This document shows, one piece after another, positions 27,409 to 36,562 of a DNA stretch of 64,000 nt. The notes below the pieces were generated by a model, which did not search any database, was not told the DNA's origin, and saw nothing but the letters and a program-made list of their open reading frames with translations. Made by a program: the position numbers and the translations under genes. Source of the DNA: Gloeomargarita lithophora Alchichica-D10. GTDB taxonomy: Bacteria; Cyanobacteriota; Cyanobacteriia; Gloeomargaritales; Gloeomargaritaceae. Position 1 is the stretch's first letter; every line of letters starts with the position of its first letter. The stretch spans positions 2,367,958 to 2,431,957 of the forward strand of contig NZ_CP017675.1 in assembly GCF_001870225.1 (NCBI RefSeq), read 5' to 3'.

Positions 27409-27573
27409 TTTTGGCTGTTTGCTTCAAGGTAAGGAAAACGCTATCACCCGCCACGAATAGCGTTAGACAGTAGTAGTTACTTTAACATACACTGGAAAAA
27501 CTTGATATTTTCCCGATTGATCCCGCCATAAAATTTGGTTTTAACCGTTGGTTTATCTCCCTTGAACCACTTA

Positions 27574-27584
27574 CCTGTAGGTAG
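27574..27584. promoter_or_regulatory. CCTGTAGGTAG motif upstream of pirin
   Basis: The sequence TTACCTGTAGGTAGGTACTG lies about 70 bases before the pirin start. The same 11 bases occur at 18031-18041, just before a pseudogene. It may be an operator. No regulator gene is adjacent, so the role is a guess. Confidence 0.3.
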
Positions 27585-27650
27585 GTACTGTACGATGCAA
27601 AATTTCAAATTCATAATAGAAATAACACCATTCAAAGTTAAATAATCTCT

Positions 27651-28358
27651 ATGATCACGATACGCAAATCGGCAGAGCGGGGTTTGGCAAAAATGGGTTG
27701 GTTGACCAGTTATCATACGTTTTCCTTTGGTTCTTATGCTGACCCGAATTTCATGGGTTTTGGTGCCCTGCGGGTGATCAATGAAGACCGGGTACAACCG
27801 GGGCAAGGATTTGGTACCCACGGTCACCGGGATATGGAAATTATTACCTACGTTTTGTCCGGGCAATTAGAGCACCAGGATAGTTTGGGCACGGGTTCAA
27901 TAATCGTGCCGGGGGAGGTGCAGAAGATGTCGGCGGGGACGGGGATTCGCCACAGTGAATTTAATCCTTCGGCAACCGAATGGCTGCATCTCCTGCAAAT
28001 TTGGATCATTCCCAATCGCCGGGGTTTACCTCCTAGTTATGCACAAAAAAACTTTACCCCAGCCGAAAAACAAGGGCAGTTGCGGTTAGTGGGTTCGGGT
28101 GATGGGCGGCAGGGTTCCCTAACCATTTACCAGGATGTGAATCTGTATAGCTCGGTGTTGGCGGTGGGGGAGGCGGTGGTCTTGCCCTTGGCTCCAGGAC
28201 GCAGGGCTTGGGTGCAGGTCGCCGGGGGGGAAGTGTGGCTGAATAACCAGCTTTTAGACGCTGGGGATGGTGCCGCTGTCGAGTCCGAATCCCTGGTGCA
28301 TCTGGAAGGGGGTGCCTCCGGGGGCGAAGTCCTGGTGTTTGATTTGGCCGGGGTTTAA
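27651..28358 (+). CDS. Pirin-family bicupin protein
   Basis: 235 residues. The first cupin carries the metal ligands in FGTHGHRDMEIITYVLSGQL with the later EHQDS, and KMSAGTGIRHSEFN completes the site. The second cupin is degenerate. Homologues include YhaK and quercetinase-type enzymes; cyanobacterial pirins respond to stress. The start ATG at 27651 gives the standard MITIRKS beginning. The region upstream has no gene and holds a CCTGTAGGTAG motif. Confidence 0.9.
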   Translation: MITIRKSAERGLAKMGWLTSYHTFSFGSYADPNFMGFGALRVINEDRVQPGQGFGTHGHRDMEIITYVLSGQLEHQDSLGTGSIIVPGEVQKMSAGTGIRHSEFNPSATEWLHLLQIWIIPNRRGLPPSYAQKNFTPAEKQGQLRLVGSGDGRQGSLTIYQDVNLYSSVLAVGEAVVLPLAPGRRAWVQVAGGEVWLNNQLLDAGDGAAVESESLVHLEGGASGGEVLVFDLAGV

Positions 28359-28428
28359 GGTCTTGGGGAGCTACCATTCCTGGGGCGGCTCGGTACAATG
28401 GAAACTGAGAATATCGCCCTGAAAATTC

Positions 28429-28860
28429 ATGCCTGAATCGGTGACCCATCTGCCCGCCACCCTATTAGCAATTCTCGAACGGCTCCAACGGGCGCAACCC
28501 GCCAAAATGAAGTATGAATTACTGATTCGTTATGCCCAGAAAGTGCCCCCCTTGCCCGCTGGGGAAAAAATTTCTGCCCAGCAGGTGAAAGGCTGTGTGT
28601 CCCAGGTTTGGTTGGTGACGCACCTGGATGCGGATGGGCGAGTCCAAATAGATGGGGATGCGGATTCCCAGTTGGTGAAGGGGTTGTTGGCGATTTTGGT
28701 GCTGGGGCTGGGGGGGTTGACCCCGGCGGAAATTTTGGCGGTGCCACCAGATTTTATTAAATTAACCGGTTTAGATGTGAGCCTGACCCCATCCCGGAAT
28801 AATGGGTTTATCAATATGGTGAATTTCTTGAAAAAACAAGTGATGGCATACCCCGGTTAG
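28429..28860 (+). CDS. sufE: Fe-S assembly sulfur acceptor SufE
   Basis: 143 residues. The catalytic Cys lies in QQVKGCVSQVWLVTHL, and the end carries SLTPSRNNGFINMVNFLKKQ, typical of SufE. It accepts persulfide sulfur from SufS and stimulates it for iron-sulfur cluster assembly. No other suf gene is near, so it is a free-standing copy as in many cyanobacteria. Confidence 0.93.
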   Translation: MPESVTHLPATLLAILERLQRAQPAKMKYELLIRYAQKVPPLPAGEKISAQQVKGCVSQVWLVTHLDADGRVQIDGDADSQLVKGLLAILVLGLGGLTPAEILAVPPDFIKLTGLDVSLTPSRNNGFINMVNFLKKQVMAYPG

Positions 28861-28970
28861 GGAGCATCTGCCCGGAATCCCCAGGGGGTCTAAATCCTTT
28901 CATGGTCAGGCTCCGGCGTGAGCCAGAAAACCCCGCATGGATATGAAACTAAAGCTGAAAATTAGTTCAT

Positions 28971-29000
28971 CATAACCTTTCCTTTACCTAAACGTGTTAA
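28971..29000 (+). promoter_or_regulatory. Pho box upstream of pstS
   Basis: CATAACCT at 28971-28978 and CTTTACCT at 28982-28989 are 8-bp direct repeats spaced by three bases, and CGTGTTAA at 28993 is a weaker third. This matches the cyanobacterial PhoB (SphR) box. It lies about 115 bases before the pstS start, in the 256-base gap after sufE that otherwise holds no gene. Confidence 0.72.
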
Positions 29001-29116
29001 ATTGCCTTTGAAAACCCATGTGGTTTTGGCACTTGGCAGGTGGTAAAGTTCGGTCAAATTTACTTAGTCCGTATTTTTCTGTCTGTACTATGTCTGTAAA
29101 ATTTGAGGAGTGGATT

Positions 29117-30229
29117 ATGCTGAAGCGGTTCGGCCTGGCTCGGCGGTGGATGAGTTTTGTAACCCTATTTCTGTTGGTGACGGGTTTGACGGCGGCCTGT
29201 GATTTTGGGGGTCAGCAGGCGGTGGATTCCAAGTTGCCGATTACTGGGGAAGTGAGTTTGATTGGTCTGGGAGCTTCGTTCCCAGCACCTTTGTATCAGA
29301 ATTGGGCGGTGGGCTTGAACCAGGTGCATAGCAATATCCGGGTGGATTACCAGTCCCAGGGGAGTGGGGCGGGAATTGAGAATTTTATTCAGGGGAATGT
29401 GGATTTTGCCGCCAGTGATGTGGCGATGAAGGATGAGGATATTACGAAGGTGGAGCGGGGGGTGTTGTTGCTCCCGATGACGGCGGGAAGCATTGTGCTG
29501 GCCTACAATTTGCCAGGGGTGCCCACGGGGTTGAAACTGAGCCGGGAACTGTATGTGGGGATTTTGAGCGGGCAAATCCGCCGCTGGAATGACCCGAAAA
29601 TTGTGGCTTTGAATCCGGGGGTCACCTTACCAGATCAGGCGATTACGGTGGTGCATCGCTCCGATGGCAGTGGCACGACGGGGGTGTTTACCAAGCATCT
29701 GAGTGCGATTAGCCCCGTCTGGAAGCAAAAGTTTGGTGATGGTACCACGATTCAGTGGCCGACCACGGGGAATTTTGTGGGGGCGCGGGGCAATGAAGGG
29801 GTGACGGCACAAATCCAGCAGACTCCCGGAGCGGTTGGTTACATTGAGTTTGGCTTTGCCCGCACCAATAATATGACCGTAGCGGCTTTGGAGAATAAAG
29901 CTGGGGATTATGTGATCCCCACGCCCGAATCCGGGGCGGCGACCCTAGCGGCGGTGGAGTTACCGGCAAATCTGCGGGCGTTTATCAGCGACCCGGAAGG
30001 AAAAGAGTCCTACCCGATTGTGACTTACACTTGGCAAATGCAGTATCAGAAGCAACCGGATGCCAACAAGGGGGTGGCACTGGAGGTGTGGGTTGAATAT
30101 GGCTTAAATGAAGGTCAAACCGTGGCGCCGGGGTTGGGTTATATTCCCCTGCCCAAGGTGGTGCGGGAACGGATTGCCAAGGCCGCTGATACGATAAGTG
30201 ACAAGTACACGATTACTTTGAAGGATTAA
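29117..30229 (+). CDS. pstS: Phosphate ABC transporter substrate-binding lipoprotein
   Basis: 370 residues. The signal peptide ends in the lipobox LTAAC near residue 28. Phosphate-binding motifs are visible: IGLGASFPAPLYQNW, YQSQGSGAGIENFIQG, FAASDVAM and VVHRSDGSGTTGVFTKHL. It binds periplasmic phosphate and delivers it to PstCA. The ATG at 29117 has a GAGGAG site seven bases upstream; the open frame from 29018 includes leader sequence. It is first in pstSCAB. Confidence 0.95.
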   Translation: MLKRFGLARRWMSFVTLFLLVTGLTAACDFGGQQAVDSKLPITGEVSLIGLGASFPAPLYQNWAVGLNQVHSNIRVDYQSQGSGAGIENFIQGNVDFAASDVAMKDEDITKVERGVLLLPMTAGSIVLAYNLPGVPTGLKLSRELYVGILSGQIRRWNDPKIVALNPGVTLPDQAITVVHRSDGSGTTGVFTKHLSAISPVWKQKFGDGTTIQWPTTGNFVGARGNEGVTAQIQQTPGAVGYIEFGFARTNNMTVAALENKAGDYVIPTPESGAATLAAVELPANLRAFISDPEGKESYPIVTYTWQMQYQKQPDANKGVALEVWVEYGLNEGQTVAPGLGYIPLPKVVRERIAKAADTISDKYTITLKD

Positions 30230-30233
30230 GCCC

Positions 30234-31190
30234 ATGACTCCAGGCGCCGCCCTCCCCGAAGGTCGTTCCCGTTCCCCTCAGGAGCGGTTGATTGACCGTT
30301 TGTTTGTCCGTTCCACCCTGGGGCTGGCGGTGCTGACCGGGGTGCTTCTGGCCTTTATTGTGTTGGTGATCGCCTGGGGGGCGGTACCGGCACTGCGGCA
30401 GTTTGGTCTGGATTTTATTACCCGTTCGGCTTGGAATCCGGTGCCGGGACGGGAGGATTTTGGGGTGTTTCCCATGTTGGCGGGGACTTTGATCAGTTCG
30501 GTGATTGCCCTGCTGATTGCGGTGCCCTTGGGGTTGGGAACGGCGGTGTTTTTGAGTGAGGATTTTATCCCACCCCAACCCCGGATGGTGATTTCTTTTT
30601 TGGTGGAACTGCTGGCGGCGATTCCCAGTGTGGTATATGGGCTGTGGGGGATTTTTGTGTTGATTCCCCTGATTCAACCGGTCGCCCAGTGGTTGCACGC
30701 CAATTTGGGCTGGATTCCCCTGTTTGGCACCGAGCCGGTGGGGCCGGGGATGTTGCCCGCTTCGTTGGTGTTGTCCATTATGATTTTGCCGATTATGACC
30801 GCCATTGCCAAGGATTCCCTGGCGGCTTTGCCCCCGGAACTGCGGCAGGCTTCGATGGGGTTGGGGGCGACCCGGTGGTGGACGATTTTTCGGGTGTTGA
30901 TTCCGGGGGCGATTTCGGGGATCGTGGGGGGGACAATGCTGGGCTTGGGGCGGGCGTTGGGGGAGACGATGGCGGCCACAATGTTGATCGGCAATTCCAA
31001 CCAGTTCCAGGTGTCTTTGTTGGCACCTTCTAATACTATTGCCTCTTTGCTGGCGAATCAGTTCCCGGAGGCGCGGGGGATTCAGGTATCGGCGTTGATG
31101 TATGCCGCTGTTTTGTTGATGCTGATGACGCTGCTGGTGAATATCCTGGCGGAGGTGATTGTCAACCGGCTGAAGGCCAAGTATGAATAG
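30234..31190 (+). CDS. pstC: Phosphate ABC transporter permease PstC
   Basis: 318 residues with six transmembrane segments. AAIPSVVYGLWGIFVLIP and ELRQASMGLGATRWWTIFRV with the EAA-loop, then GLGRALGETMAATMLIGN, are PstC signatures. It pairs with PstA in the inner membrane. It starts four bases after pstS and is followed by pstA after nine bases. Confidence 0.95.
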   Translation: MTPGAALPEGRSRSPQERLIDRLFVRSTLGLAVLTGVLLAFIVLVIAWGAVPALRQFGLDFITRSAWNPVPGREDFGVFPMLAGTLISSVIALLIAVPLGLGTAVFLSEDFIPPQPRMVISFLVELLAAIPSVVYGLWGIFVLIPLIQPVAQWLHANLGWIPLFGTEPVGPGMLPASLVLSIMILPIMTAIAKDSLAALPPELRQASMGLGATRWWTIFRVLIPGAISGIVGGTMLGLGRALGETMAATMLIGNSNQFQVSLLAPSNTIASLLANQFPEARGIQVSALMYAAVLLMLMTLLVNILAEVIVNRLKAKYE

Positions 31191-31199
31191 GGGGAAGTG

Positions 31200-32096
31200 A
31201 TGACCGCAACGACCTTAAGTTCCAAAGTGGAGGGGTTGATTAAACGCCCCCAGTTTCGCACCCTGTTTGGGGGGGTAATGACGGGGCTGGTGGGTTTGTG
31301 TGCCCTCTTGACGGTGATTCCCCTGTTTGCGGTGCTGGGGTTTGTGCTGGTGCGGGGAATTGGCCGGTTTAGTCTGACGTTGTTTACCCAATTGCCGCCG
31401 CCACCGGGGTTGTCCGGGGGTGGGTTTGGGAATGCTTTTATCGGCACGCTGATTGTGGTGTTGTTGGGGACGCTGATTGCGGTGCCGTTTGGGGTGTTGA
31501 CGGCGGTTTATCTGTCGGAATTTAGCAATATCAGTAGAACCCAGAAAGAGGTGGCGCGCTGGGTACGGTTTGGGATCAATGTTTTGGCGGGGGTGCCCTC
31601 GATTATTGCCGGGGTGTTTGCCTTTGGGTTATTGGTGACGACGGGGATTTTTGGTTATTCGGCGGCGGCGGCGGGGGTGGCCTTGGCGGTGTTGATGTTG
31701 CCCACGGTGGTTCGCACGGCGGATGAAGCCCTGAAAATTGTCCCCCAGGAGGTGCGCTGGGCTTCGGTGGGGTTGGGTGCCTCCAATTACTACACGATTT
31801 TGCGGGTGGTTCTGCCAGCGGCGTTGCCTTCGATTTTGACCGGGGTGATTTTAGCGATGGCACGGGCGGTGGGGGATACGGCGGCCTTGATCTTTACGGC
31901 GTTGTTTTCCAGCTTTTGGCCGCGGGGGGTGTTTGAACCGATTGCTACCCTGTCGGTGTTGGTTTATAACTTTGCCACGGTGCCGTTTAAGCCCCAACAG
32001 GAATTGGCCTGGGCGGCTTCGTTCTTTTTGGTGATGATCATTTTGGTGGCGAGTGTGGCCTCACGGCTGGTGATTCGCCGTCAACCCATGCGTTAG
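31200..32096 (+). CDS. pstA: Phosphate ABC transporter permease PstA
   Basis: 298 residues with six membrane segments. Matches include NAFIGTLIVVLLGTLIAVPF, GVPSIIAGVFAFGLLV, the EAA-loop EVRWASVGLGASNYYTILRV and ARAVGDTAALIFTALF. A GTG three bases upstream is also in frame; the ATG at 31200 has a GGGGAAG site. It partners PstC. Confidence 0.95.
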   Translation: MTATTLSSKVEGLIKRPQFRTLFGGVMTGLVGLCALLTVIPLFAVLGFVLVRGIGRFSLTLFTQLPPPPGLSGGGFGNAFIGTLIVVLLGTLIAVPFGVLTAVYLSEFSNISRTQKEVARWVRFGINVLAGVPSIIAGVFAFGLLVTTGIFGYSAAAAGVALAVLMLPTVVRTADEALKIVPQEVRWASVGLGASNYYTILRVVLPAALPSILTGVILAMARAVGDTAALIFTALFSSFWPRGVFEPIATLSVLVYNFATVPFKPQQELAWAASFFLVMIILVASVASRLVIRRQPMR

Positions 32097-32126
32097 ATTC
32101 GTGTACAGTATCCTGGAGGTGTAATT

Positions 32127-32927
32127 ATGGTGAATGGAGCTTCCCCCGCAGGGCAACCCGTATTTAAGGTGGAAAATGCCGATATTTTCTACGGCAATTT
32201 CAAGGCAGTACGGGATGTTTCTTTGACAATTCCCAAGAATCAAGTCACGGCGTTTATTGGCCCTTCTGGCTGTGGCAAGAGTACGCTTTTGCGGTGCCTA
32301 AATCGCTTGAATGATTTAATCCCTTCGTTTCGTTTGGAAGGCCGGATTACCTACCACGATAAAAACATCTATGACCCGGATATTGATGCGGTGGAAGTGC
32401 GCCGGAAAATTGGCATGGTATTTCAAAAACCCAACCCTTTTCCCAAGTCTATTTATGACAATGTGGTGTACGGGGCGCGGGTGATCAATTACAAGGGGGA
32501 TTTGGATGAATTGGTGGAGCGTTCCCTGCGGCGGGCGGCACTTTGGGATGAGGTCAAGGATAAGCTAAAACAGAGCGGGTTTTCCCTCTCCGGGGGGCAA
32601 CAACAACGGCTGTGCATTGCCCGCACGATTGCGGTGGAACCGGAGGTGGTATTGATGGATGAACCCTGCTCTGCCCTCGACCCGATTTCTACCCTCAAAG
32701 TTGAAGAATTGATGCACGAATTGAAGGCCAATTATACGATTGTGATCGTCACCCACAATATGCAACAGGCAACCCGGGTGGCGGATATGACCGCTTTTTT
32801 CAACGCCGAAGCCACGCCCAAGGGGGGTAAGGTGGGTCATTTGGTGGAATTTGATGCCACCAAGACCATCTTTGGTTCCCCCCAACAGCAGGCGACGATG
32901 GATTATGTGAGCGGTCGGTTTGGTTAG
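32127..32927 (+). CDS. pstB: Phosphate ABC transporter ATP-binding protein
   Basis: 266 residues. Walker A is [19 protein letters not shown], the signature is [18 protein letters not shown] and Walker B is [16 protein letters not shown]. The [12 protein letters not shown] and [18 protein letters not shown] regions are specific to PstB. It powers PstCA. A GGAGGT site precedes the ATG. No phoU gene follows; its end overlaps the convergent sulfurtransferase gene by four bases. Confidence 0.96.
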   Translation: MVNGASPAGQPVFKVENADIFYGNFKAVRDVSLTIPKNQVTAFIGPSGCGKSTLLRCLNRLNDLIPSFRLEGRITYHDKNIYDPDIDAVEVRRKIGMVFQKPNPFPKSIYDNVVYGARVINYKGDLDELVERSLRRAALWDEVKDKLKQSGFSLSGGQQQRLCIARTIAVEPEVVLMDEPCSALDPISTLKVEELMHELKANYTIVIVTHNMQQATRVADMTAFFNAEATPKGGKVGHLVEFDATKTIFGSPQQQATMDYVSGRFG

Positions 32928-33733
32928 GGTCTTGGATAGCCGCACCAATCACTCCAGCCCCCCACGTACAAGCGACCAGGGGCATACCCCGCCCATTCTA
33001 AAGTCAGTAAATTCACGCAGGCGGTGACCCCGGAGCCGCAGTAGCAAATGATTTTCTGCTGGTTTTGGTAAATTTCTTGCCAACGCTCCCGGTAGGCTTG
33101 GGGCGGTAGGAGTTCCAGCCAGGGCAGGTTCACGGCACCGGGGATGTGACCGGCCACCGGGTCAATCGGTTCCCATTCCCCCCGATAACGTCGGGCTTCC
33201 CGGGCATCTACTAGCAAAATATCCGGGTCATTCTGGGCGGCGATGACCTCTTCTCGACTGGCAAGGTATTGATTTTGTATGTGGGGGATAAAATCCCCTG
33301 GGTGGGGGTGGGGCGTTGCATTGCCCACGGGATAACCGCCTTGGACGTAGGCATCCCAGCCCCCGGTTAATAATGTCACCCGTGGGTGCCCCAGGTAGCG
33401 CAACAGCCACCACAGGCGGGCGGCGTAGGCCAACCGTCCCTGGTCGTAGGCAATGACTTGGGTTCTGGCAGTTAAGCCTATGTGATTCAATTTTTTAGTC
33501 AATGTATGCACATCGGGCAGGGGATGCCTTCCCCCGTGTTCCTTAACTGGGCTGGATAAGTCCCGATTCAAGTCCAGGTAAAACGCCCCCGGAATGTGGC
33601 TGGTCTGGTACTGCGCTTGCCCCCAATTAGGTTCCGCCAGGTCAAAGCGACAGTCCAGGATGAGTAGCTCCGGGTCATCCAAACGGTCAGCCAACTCCGC
33701 CGGGGTGATCAGGTTCGGTAAATTACAATTCAT
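32924..33733 (-). CDS. Two-domain rhodanese sulfurtransferase
   Basis: 269 residues made of two rhodanese domains. The second carries the active-site loop [20 protein letters not shown] with catalytic Cys in CGSGVTA, which fits thiosulfate or 3-mercaptopyruvate sulfurtransferases. The first ([36 protein letters not shown]) lacks the Cys, as expected. The substrate is not decided by sequence. It overlaps the upstream Uma2 gene by eleven bases. Confidence 0.9.
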   Translation of the reverse strand: MNCNLPNLITPAELADRLDDPELLILDCRFDLAEPNWGQAQYQTSHIPGAFYLDLNRDLSSPVKEHGGRHPLPDVHTLTKKLNHIGLTARTQVIAYDQGRLAYAARLWWLLRYLGHPRVTLLTGGWDAYVQGGYPVGNATPHPHPGDFIPHIQNQYLASREEVIAAQNDPDILLVDAREARRYRGEWEPIDPVAGHIPGAVNLPWLELLPPQAYRERWQEIYQNQQKIICYCGSGVTACVNLLTLEWAGYAPGRLYVGGWSDWCGYPRP

Positions 33734-34499
33734 CTGGGTTTAGCCCCAACTCCCGTAGTCTAGCGGCCAGTCGTTCCGCCCGTTGGTGTTCCTGGGTTGC
33801 CTGACGTTGAGCTGATTCTACCCGTTGTTCTGCGAGTCGCACCTGTTCCAGCGGCCACAGGAGTAAATTACCCGACCGATCCCACCACCGCAACCAAGGA
33901 ATGTCAAAGCCCTGCCGTTCCCCCGACCACAACCCCAAAAATAAATTCATTTCCGCCAGCCAAAACCGACCCTGGGCATCGGGAGTTCCCAGAATATACC
34001 GCCCATTTTGCCAATAACGCACGGTTAAATGGCACCGATAGGGGTCATACATCACATACACCGGCACCTGTAAAATCTGTTCATAAAAGTACAATTTGCC
34101 GTAGGGAAAAGTATCACGGTAGGCTAATTCATTCCCATCCGTATCCGAGAGAAATTCCATCACCACCGCCACCGACCCACCCTCGCAATGGGGGGTGTAA
34201 CTGCGGCGAATCACCCCCGCTGGCAGTGGCTGTACCTGCGAAACGTAAAACCAATCCGGGGCTTTCACCACAAATTTACCCGCCACCTTGGCGACCAAGC
34301 CCATGTTAATGGCAATTAGCATTTCTGGTTTGACCCACCCGGCACCATCCAGGGCATCATTGAGGGCGTGCGCCAGCAGGGGTTGTTGGATATTGTCCAC
34401 CGGGTCATCCGGGAGCAGGTAATCCGCCGGGAGGGGTTCCCAGGTGATCGCAGGGGCAAAAACCATCGGGCATCTTAAAATAACTAGGGGATGTTTCAT
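33723..34499 (-). CDS. Uma2-family (DUF820) protein with coiled-coil tail
   Basis: 258 residues. It has a restriction-endonuclease-like Uma2 core: VAKVAGKFVVKAPDWFYVSQ, SVAVVMEFLSDTDG with the acidic residue, and YGKLYFYEQILQVPVYVMYD. The last 55 residues form a heptad-rich coiled coil (RLAEQRVESAQRQATQEHQR) ending [10 protein letters not shown]. Such proteins are very numerous in cyanobacteria and mostly of unknown role. The ATG at 34499 was chosen because the frame further upstream lies within the divergent CHAT gene's leader. Confidence 0.83.
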   Translation of the reverse strand: MKHPLVILRCPMVFAPAITWEPLPADYLLPDDPVDNIQQPLLAHALNDALDGAGWVKPEMLIAINMGLVAKVAGKFVVKAPDWFYVSQVQPLPAGVIRRSYTPHCEGGSVAVVMEFLSDTDGNELAYRDTFPYGKLYFYEQILQVPVYVMYDPYRCHLTVRYWQNGRYILGTPDAQGRFWLAEMNLFLGLWSGERQGFDIPWLRWWDRSGNLLLWPLEQVRLAEQRVESAQRQATQEHQRAERLAARLRELGLNPDEL

Positions 34500-34533
34500 T
34501 ATAAAATTCTCCACCATCAGGGAGTTCAAACCC

Positions 34534-36282
34534 ATGTATCGGAAGGTAGCCTTACTTCTGCTGGTAAGTTTGTGGCTCGGCCAGCCCCTTGTTCTCGCCC
34601 AGCGGCGACCCAATGCGGACAACTGGCAACGGGCGGATATTCCCACTTTAGAACGACTCTTGAGCATCAGCCGCCAGCAACAGCGCACCGGCATCGAGGC
34701 TCTGATTTTAGCCCGCCTGGGGGAACTGTACCAACAACAGGGGCAAACCGCCCAGGCGCAAGCCGCCTACCAGCAAGCCCTGGCCCTGATGACCCAAAGT
34801 GGCAACCGCTTGGGGGAAACCCGGTTACTCAGCCGCATGGCCAACGCAGTCACCGACCCCACCACCCGGATTAAGCTATTGGAACGCGGGATGGGTTTGG
34901 CTCTGAATCTACCCGCCAGCGAGCGCAAAGCCCTGCAAAACCAACTTTTGTCCCGGTTGATTCAACAAGGCCGCAGTGAGCAAGCCTACCTGTGGAGCGA
35001 TGCCCTGCGGCGACAGGAATTGCAGGATTTTGGCGAACAGATTCGGGCGCAAATCGGCACCCCCGCAGCCCAAGCCCTGCTCACCCAATGGCGTACCCTG
35101 CGGCAAAAGTGGTTACAACTGCAAAAAAACTACGACCAAGACCCCAGCCCCGCCCTTTCCCAAGAATTGCTGGCTCTACAAAAAGAATTAGACAGCCTCA
35201 AAACCCAACTCACCCAACAATTTCCCCAACTGGCCGACTGGGTGCAGACCTCCCCCCGCAATTTGCAAAAGCTCCAAGCCCAATTGCCCCCCCAGGTGGC
35301 GGTACTCCAACCCGTCCTCCTCAGCGAAGCCAGTGGCGGTAATGTAATTTTATTTGTGGTCACGGCCAAGTCCCTCACCAGCACCCCCGTCCCGGTCAAA
35401 CCCGCAGAATTGACCACTCTGATCGAAACCTACCGCAATCAACTGCAAAACCGTCGCTCCCAGGAATTTCGCACCACCAGCACTCAACTCTACGACCTGC
35501 TGATCCGTCCGATCACGGCTCAATTGCGCCAGCAAAACATTACCCATCTCAGCCTGATCGCCACCGACCCTTTTCGCACCATCCCCTTGGAAACCCTCTA
35601 CGATCAAAAAGAGCAAAAGTACTTAATTCAGCAGTACCCCGTCAGTTATCTCACCCGGATTTCCGCCCGCAACCTCGCCCAAAATTCCCCCACTGGCCTG
35701 AAATTGCTGGCTCTGGGCAATCCCCACCCTCAAGATGCCCGTGCCTTACCCGGTTCCGAACGAGAAGTCCAAGCCATTAGCGAATTATTAACCGGTAGTA
35801 CCCGTTATTTAGGCAAAGAAGCCACTCTGGTAAATTTCCAGCGCAGTGCCGCCGGATTTCCTATTTTGCACCTGGCGACCCACGGGTGTTTCAAAGATGC
35901 AGGCTGTCCGGGTTTGCAGATGGAACCCCATACCCTGCTGTTTGCGGATCGTAATTTTCAGGTGGCGGATGTGGCACAACTGCCCTTAAAAAATACGGAT
36001 TTGGTCGTACTCAGTGCCTGTCAAACCGCCGTCCGCACAGAAGAATCTGGTGGCGAATTAGCGGGGGTGGCCTACTTGTTTGAATTGGCCGGTGCCCGCA
36101 GTGTGATTGCCAGTTTGTGGAGCGTGGATGACCAGGTCACCAGCGAACTCATGGTCGAGTTTTATCGGCAAATCTATTCAGGTAAACCCAAGGCCATTGC
36201 CCTACAAAATGCCAAATTAACCCTGATCAATCGCCATCCCTACTATTGGTCGCCCTTTATTTTATTGGGGGATTCTAATTAA
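34534..36282 (+). CDS. Secreted CHAT-domain protein with TPR-like repeats
   Basis: 582 residues. A signal peptide ends near PLVLAQRR. Helical repeats (DIPTLERLLSISRQQQRTGI, GQTAQAQAAYQQALALM) precede a coiled region and a C-terminal CHAT domain, a caspase-like fold. The catalytic His lies in ILHLATHGCFKDAGC and the Cys in LVVLSACQTAVRTEE. ARSVIASLWSVDDQVTSELM and NRHPYYWSPFILLGD are standard CHAT ends. It is probably a periplasmic protease or sensor. GGGAG lies before the ATG at 34534. Confidence 0.9.
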   Translation: MYRKVALLLLVSLWLGQPLVLAQRRPNADNWQRADIPTLERLLSISRQQQRTGIEALILARLGELYQQQGQTAQAQAAYQQALALMTQSGNRLGETRLLSRMANAVTDPTTRIKLLERGMGLALNLPASERKALQNQLLSRLIQQGRSEQAYLWSDALRRQELQDFGEQIRAQIGTPAAQALLTQWRTLRQKWLQLQKNYDQDPSPALSQELLALQKELDSLKTQLTQQFPQLADWVQTSPRNLQKLQAQLPPQVAVLQPVLLSEASGGNVILFVVTAKSLTSTPVPVKPAELTTLIETYRNQLQNRRSQEFRTTSTQLYDLLIRPITAQLRQQNITHLSLIATDPFRTIPLETLYDQKEQKYLIQQYPVSYLTRISARNLAQNSPTGLKLLALGNPHPQDARALPGSEREVQAISELLTGSTRYLGKEATLVNFQRSAAGFPILHLATHGCFKDAGCPGLQMEPHTLLFADRNFQVADVAQLPLKNTDLVVLSACQTAVRTEESGGELAGVAYLFELAGARSVIASLWSVDDQVTSELMVEFYRQIYSGKPKAIALQNAKLTLINRHPYYWSPFILLGDSN

Positions 36283-36422
36283 GGAACCTCGATCAATTGC
36301 AAATTAGCGGTCGCCGGGGGGCACCCCCCGATAGCTTGCGTGGCGTAGCCATTCTTGGTTCTCGGTAATACCGGTATTCCAGTGAGATCCCGTTCTGCTC
36401 GTTCAAATAAATAGAGATGCCC
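36283..36422. mobile_element. Palindromic element with internal extension
   Basis: It starts GGAACCTCGATCAATTGC and ends AAATAGAGATGCCC, decayed forms of the GGACACCTCTA end. It contains GGTCGCCGGGGGGCACC, a GCTTGCGTGGCGTAGCC insert also seen (inverted) near 19590, and TTGGTTCTCGGTAATACCGG as at 18276. About 280 bases between the CHAT gene and menA hold only this and the next copy. Confidence 0.68.
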
Positions 36423-36449
36423 ATTAGCAAATTTTTAATTGGCAAAAAC

Positions 36450-36515
36450 TTAGGGCGAGTTCCTAGAACCCAGTCCGGGGGCGTTGTCCCTGCAACCTAT
36501 TTTTAGGGGTGTCCT
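36450..36515. mobile_element. Partial palindromic element
   Basis: A short copy with CCTAGAACCCAGTCCGGGGG, CCCTGCAACC and the right end ATTTTTAGGGGTGTCC. The left terminus is missing. Confidence 0.6.
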
Positions 36516-36562
36516 GATTGGCTATATCTTAAAAATATCCCCATCGCCAAATCCCCTCATCT

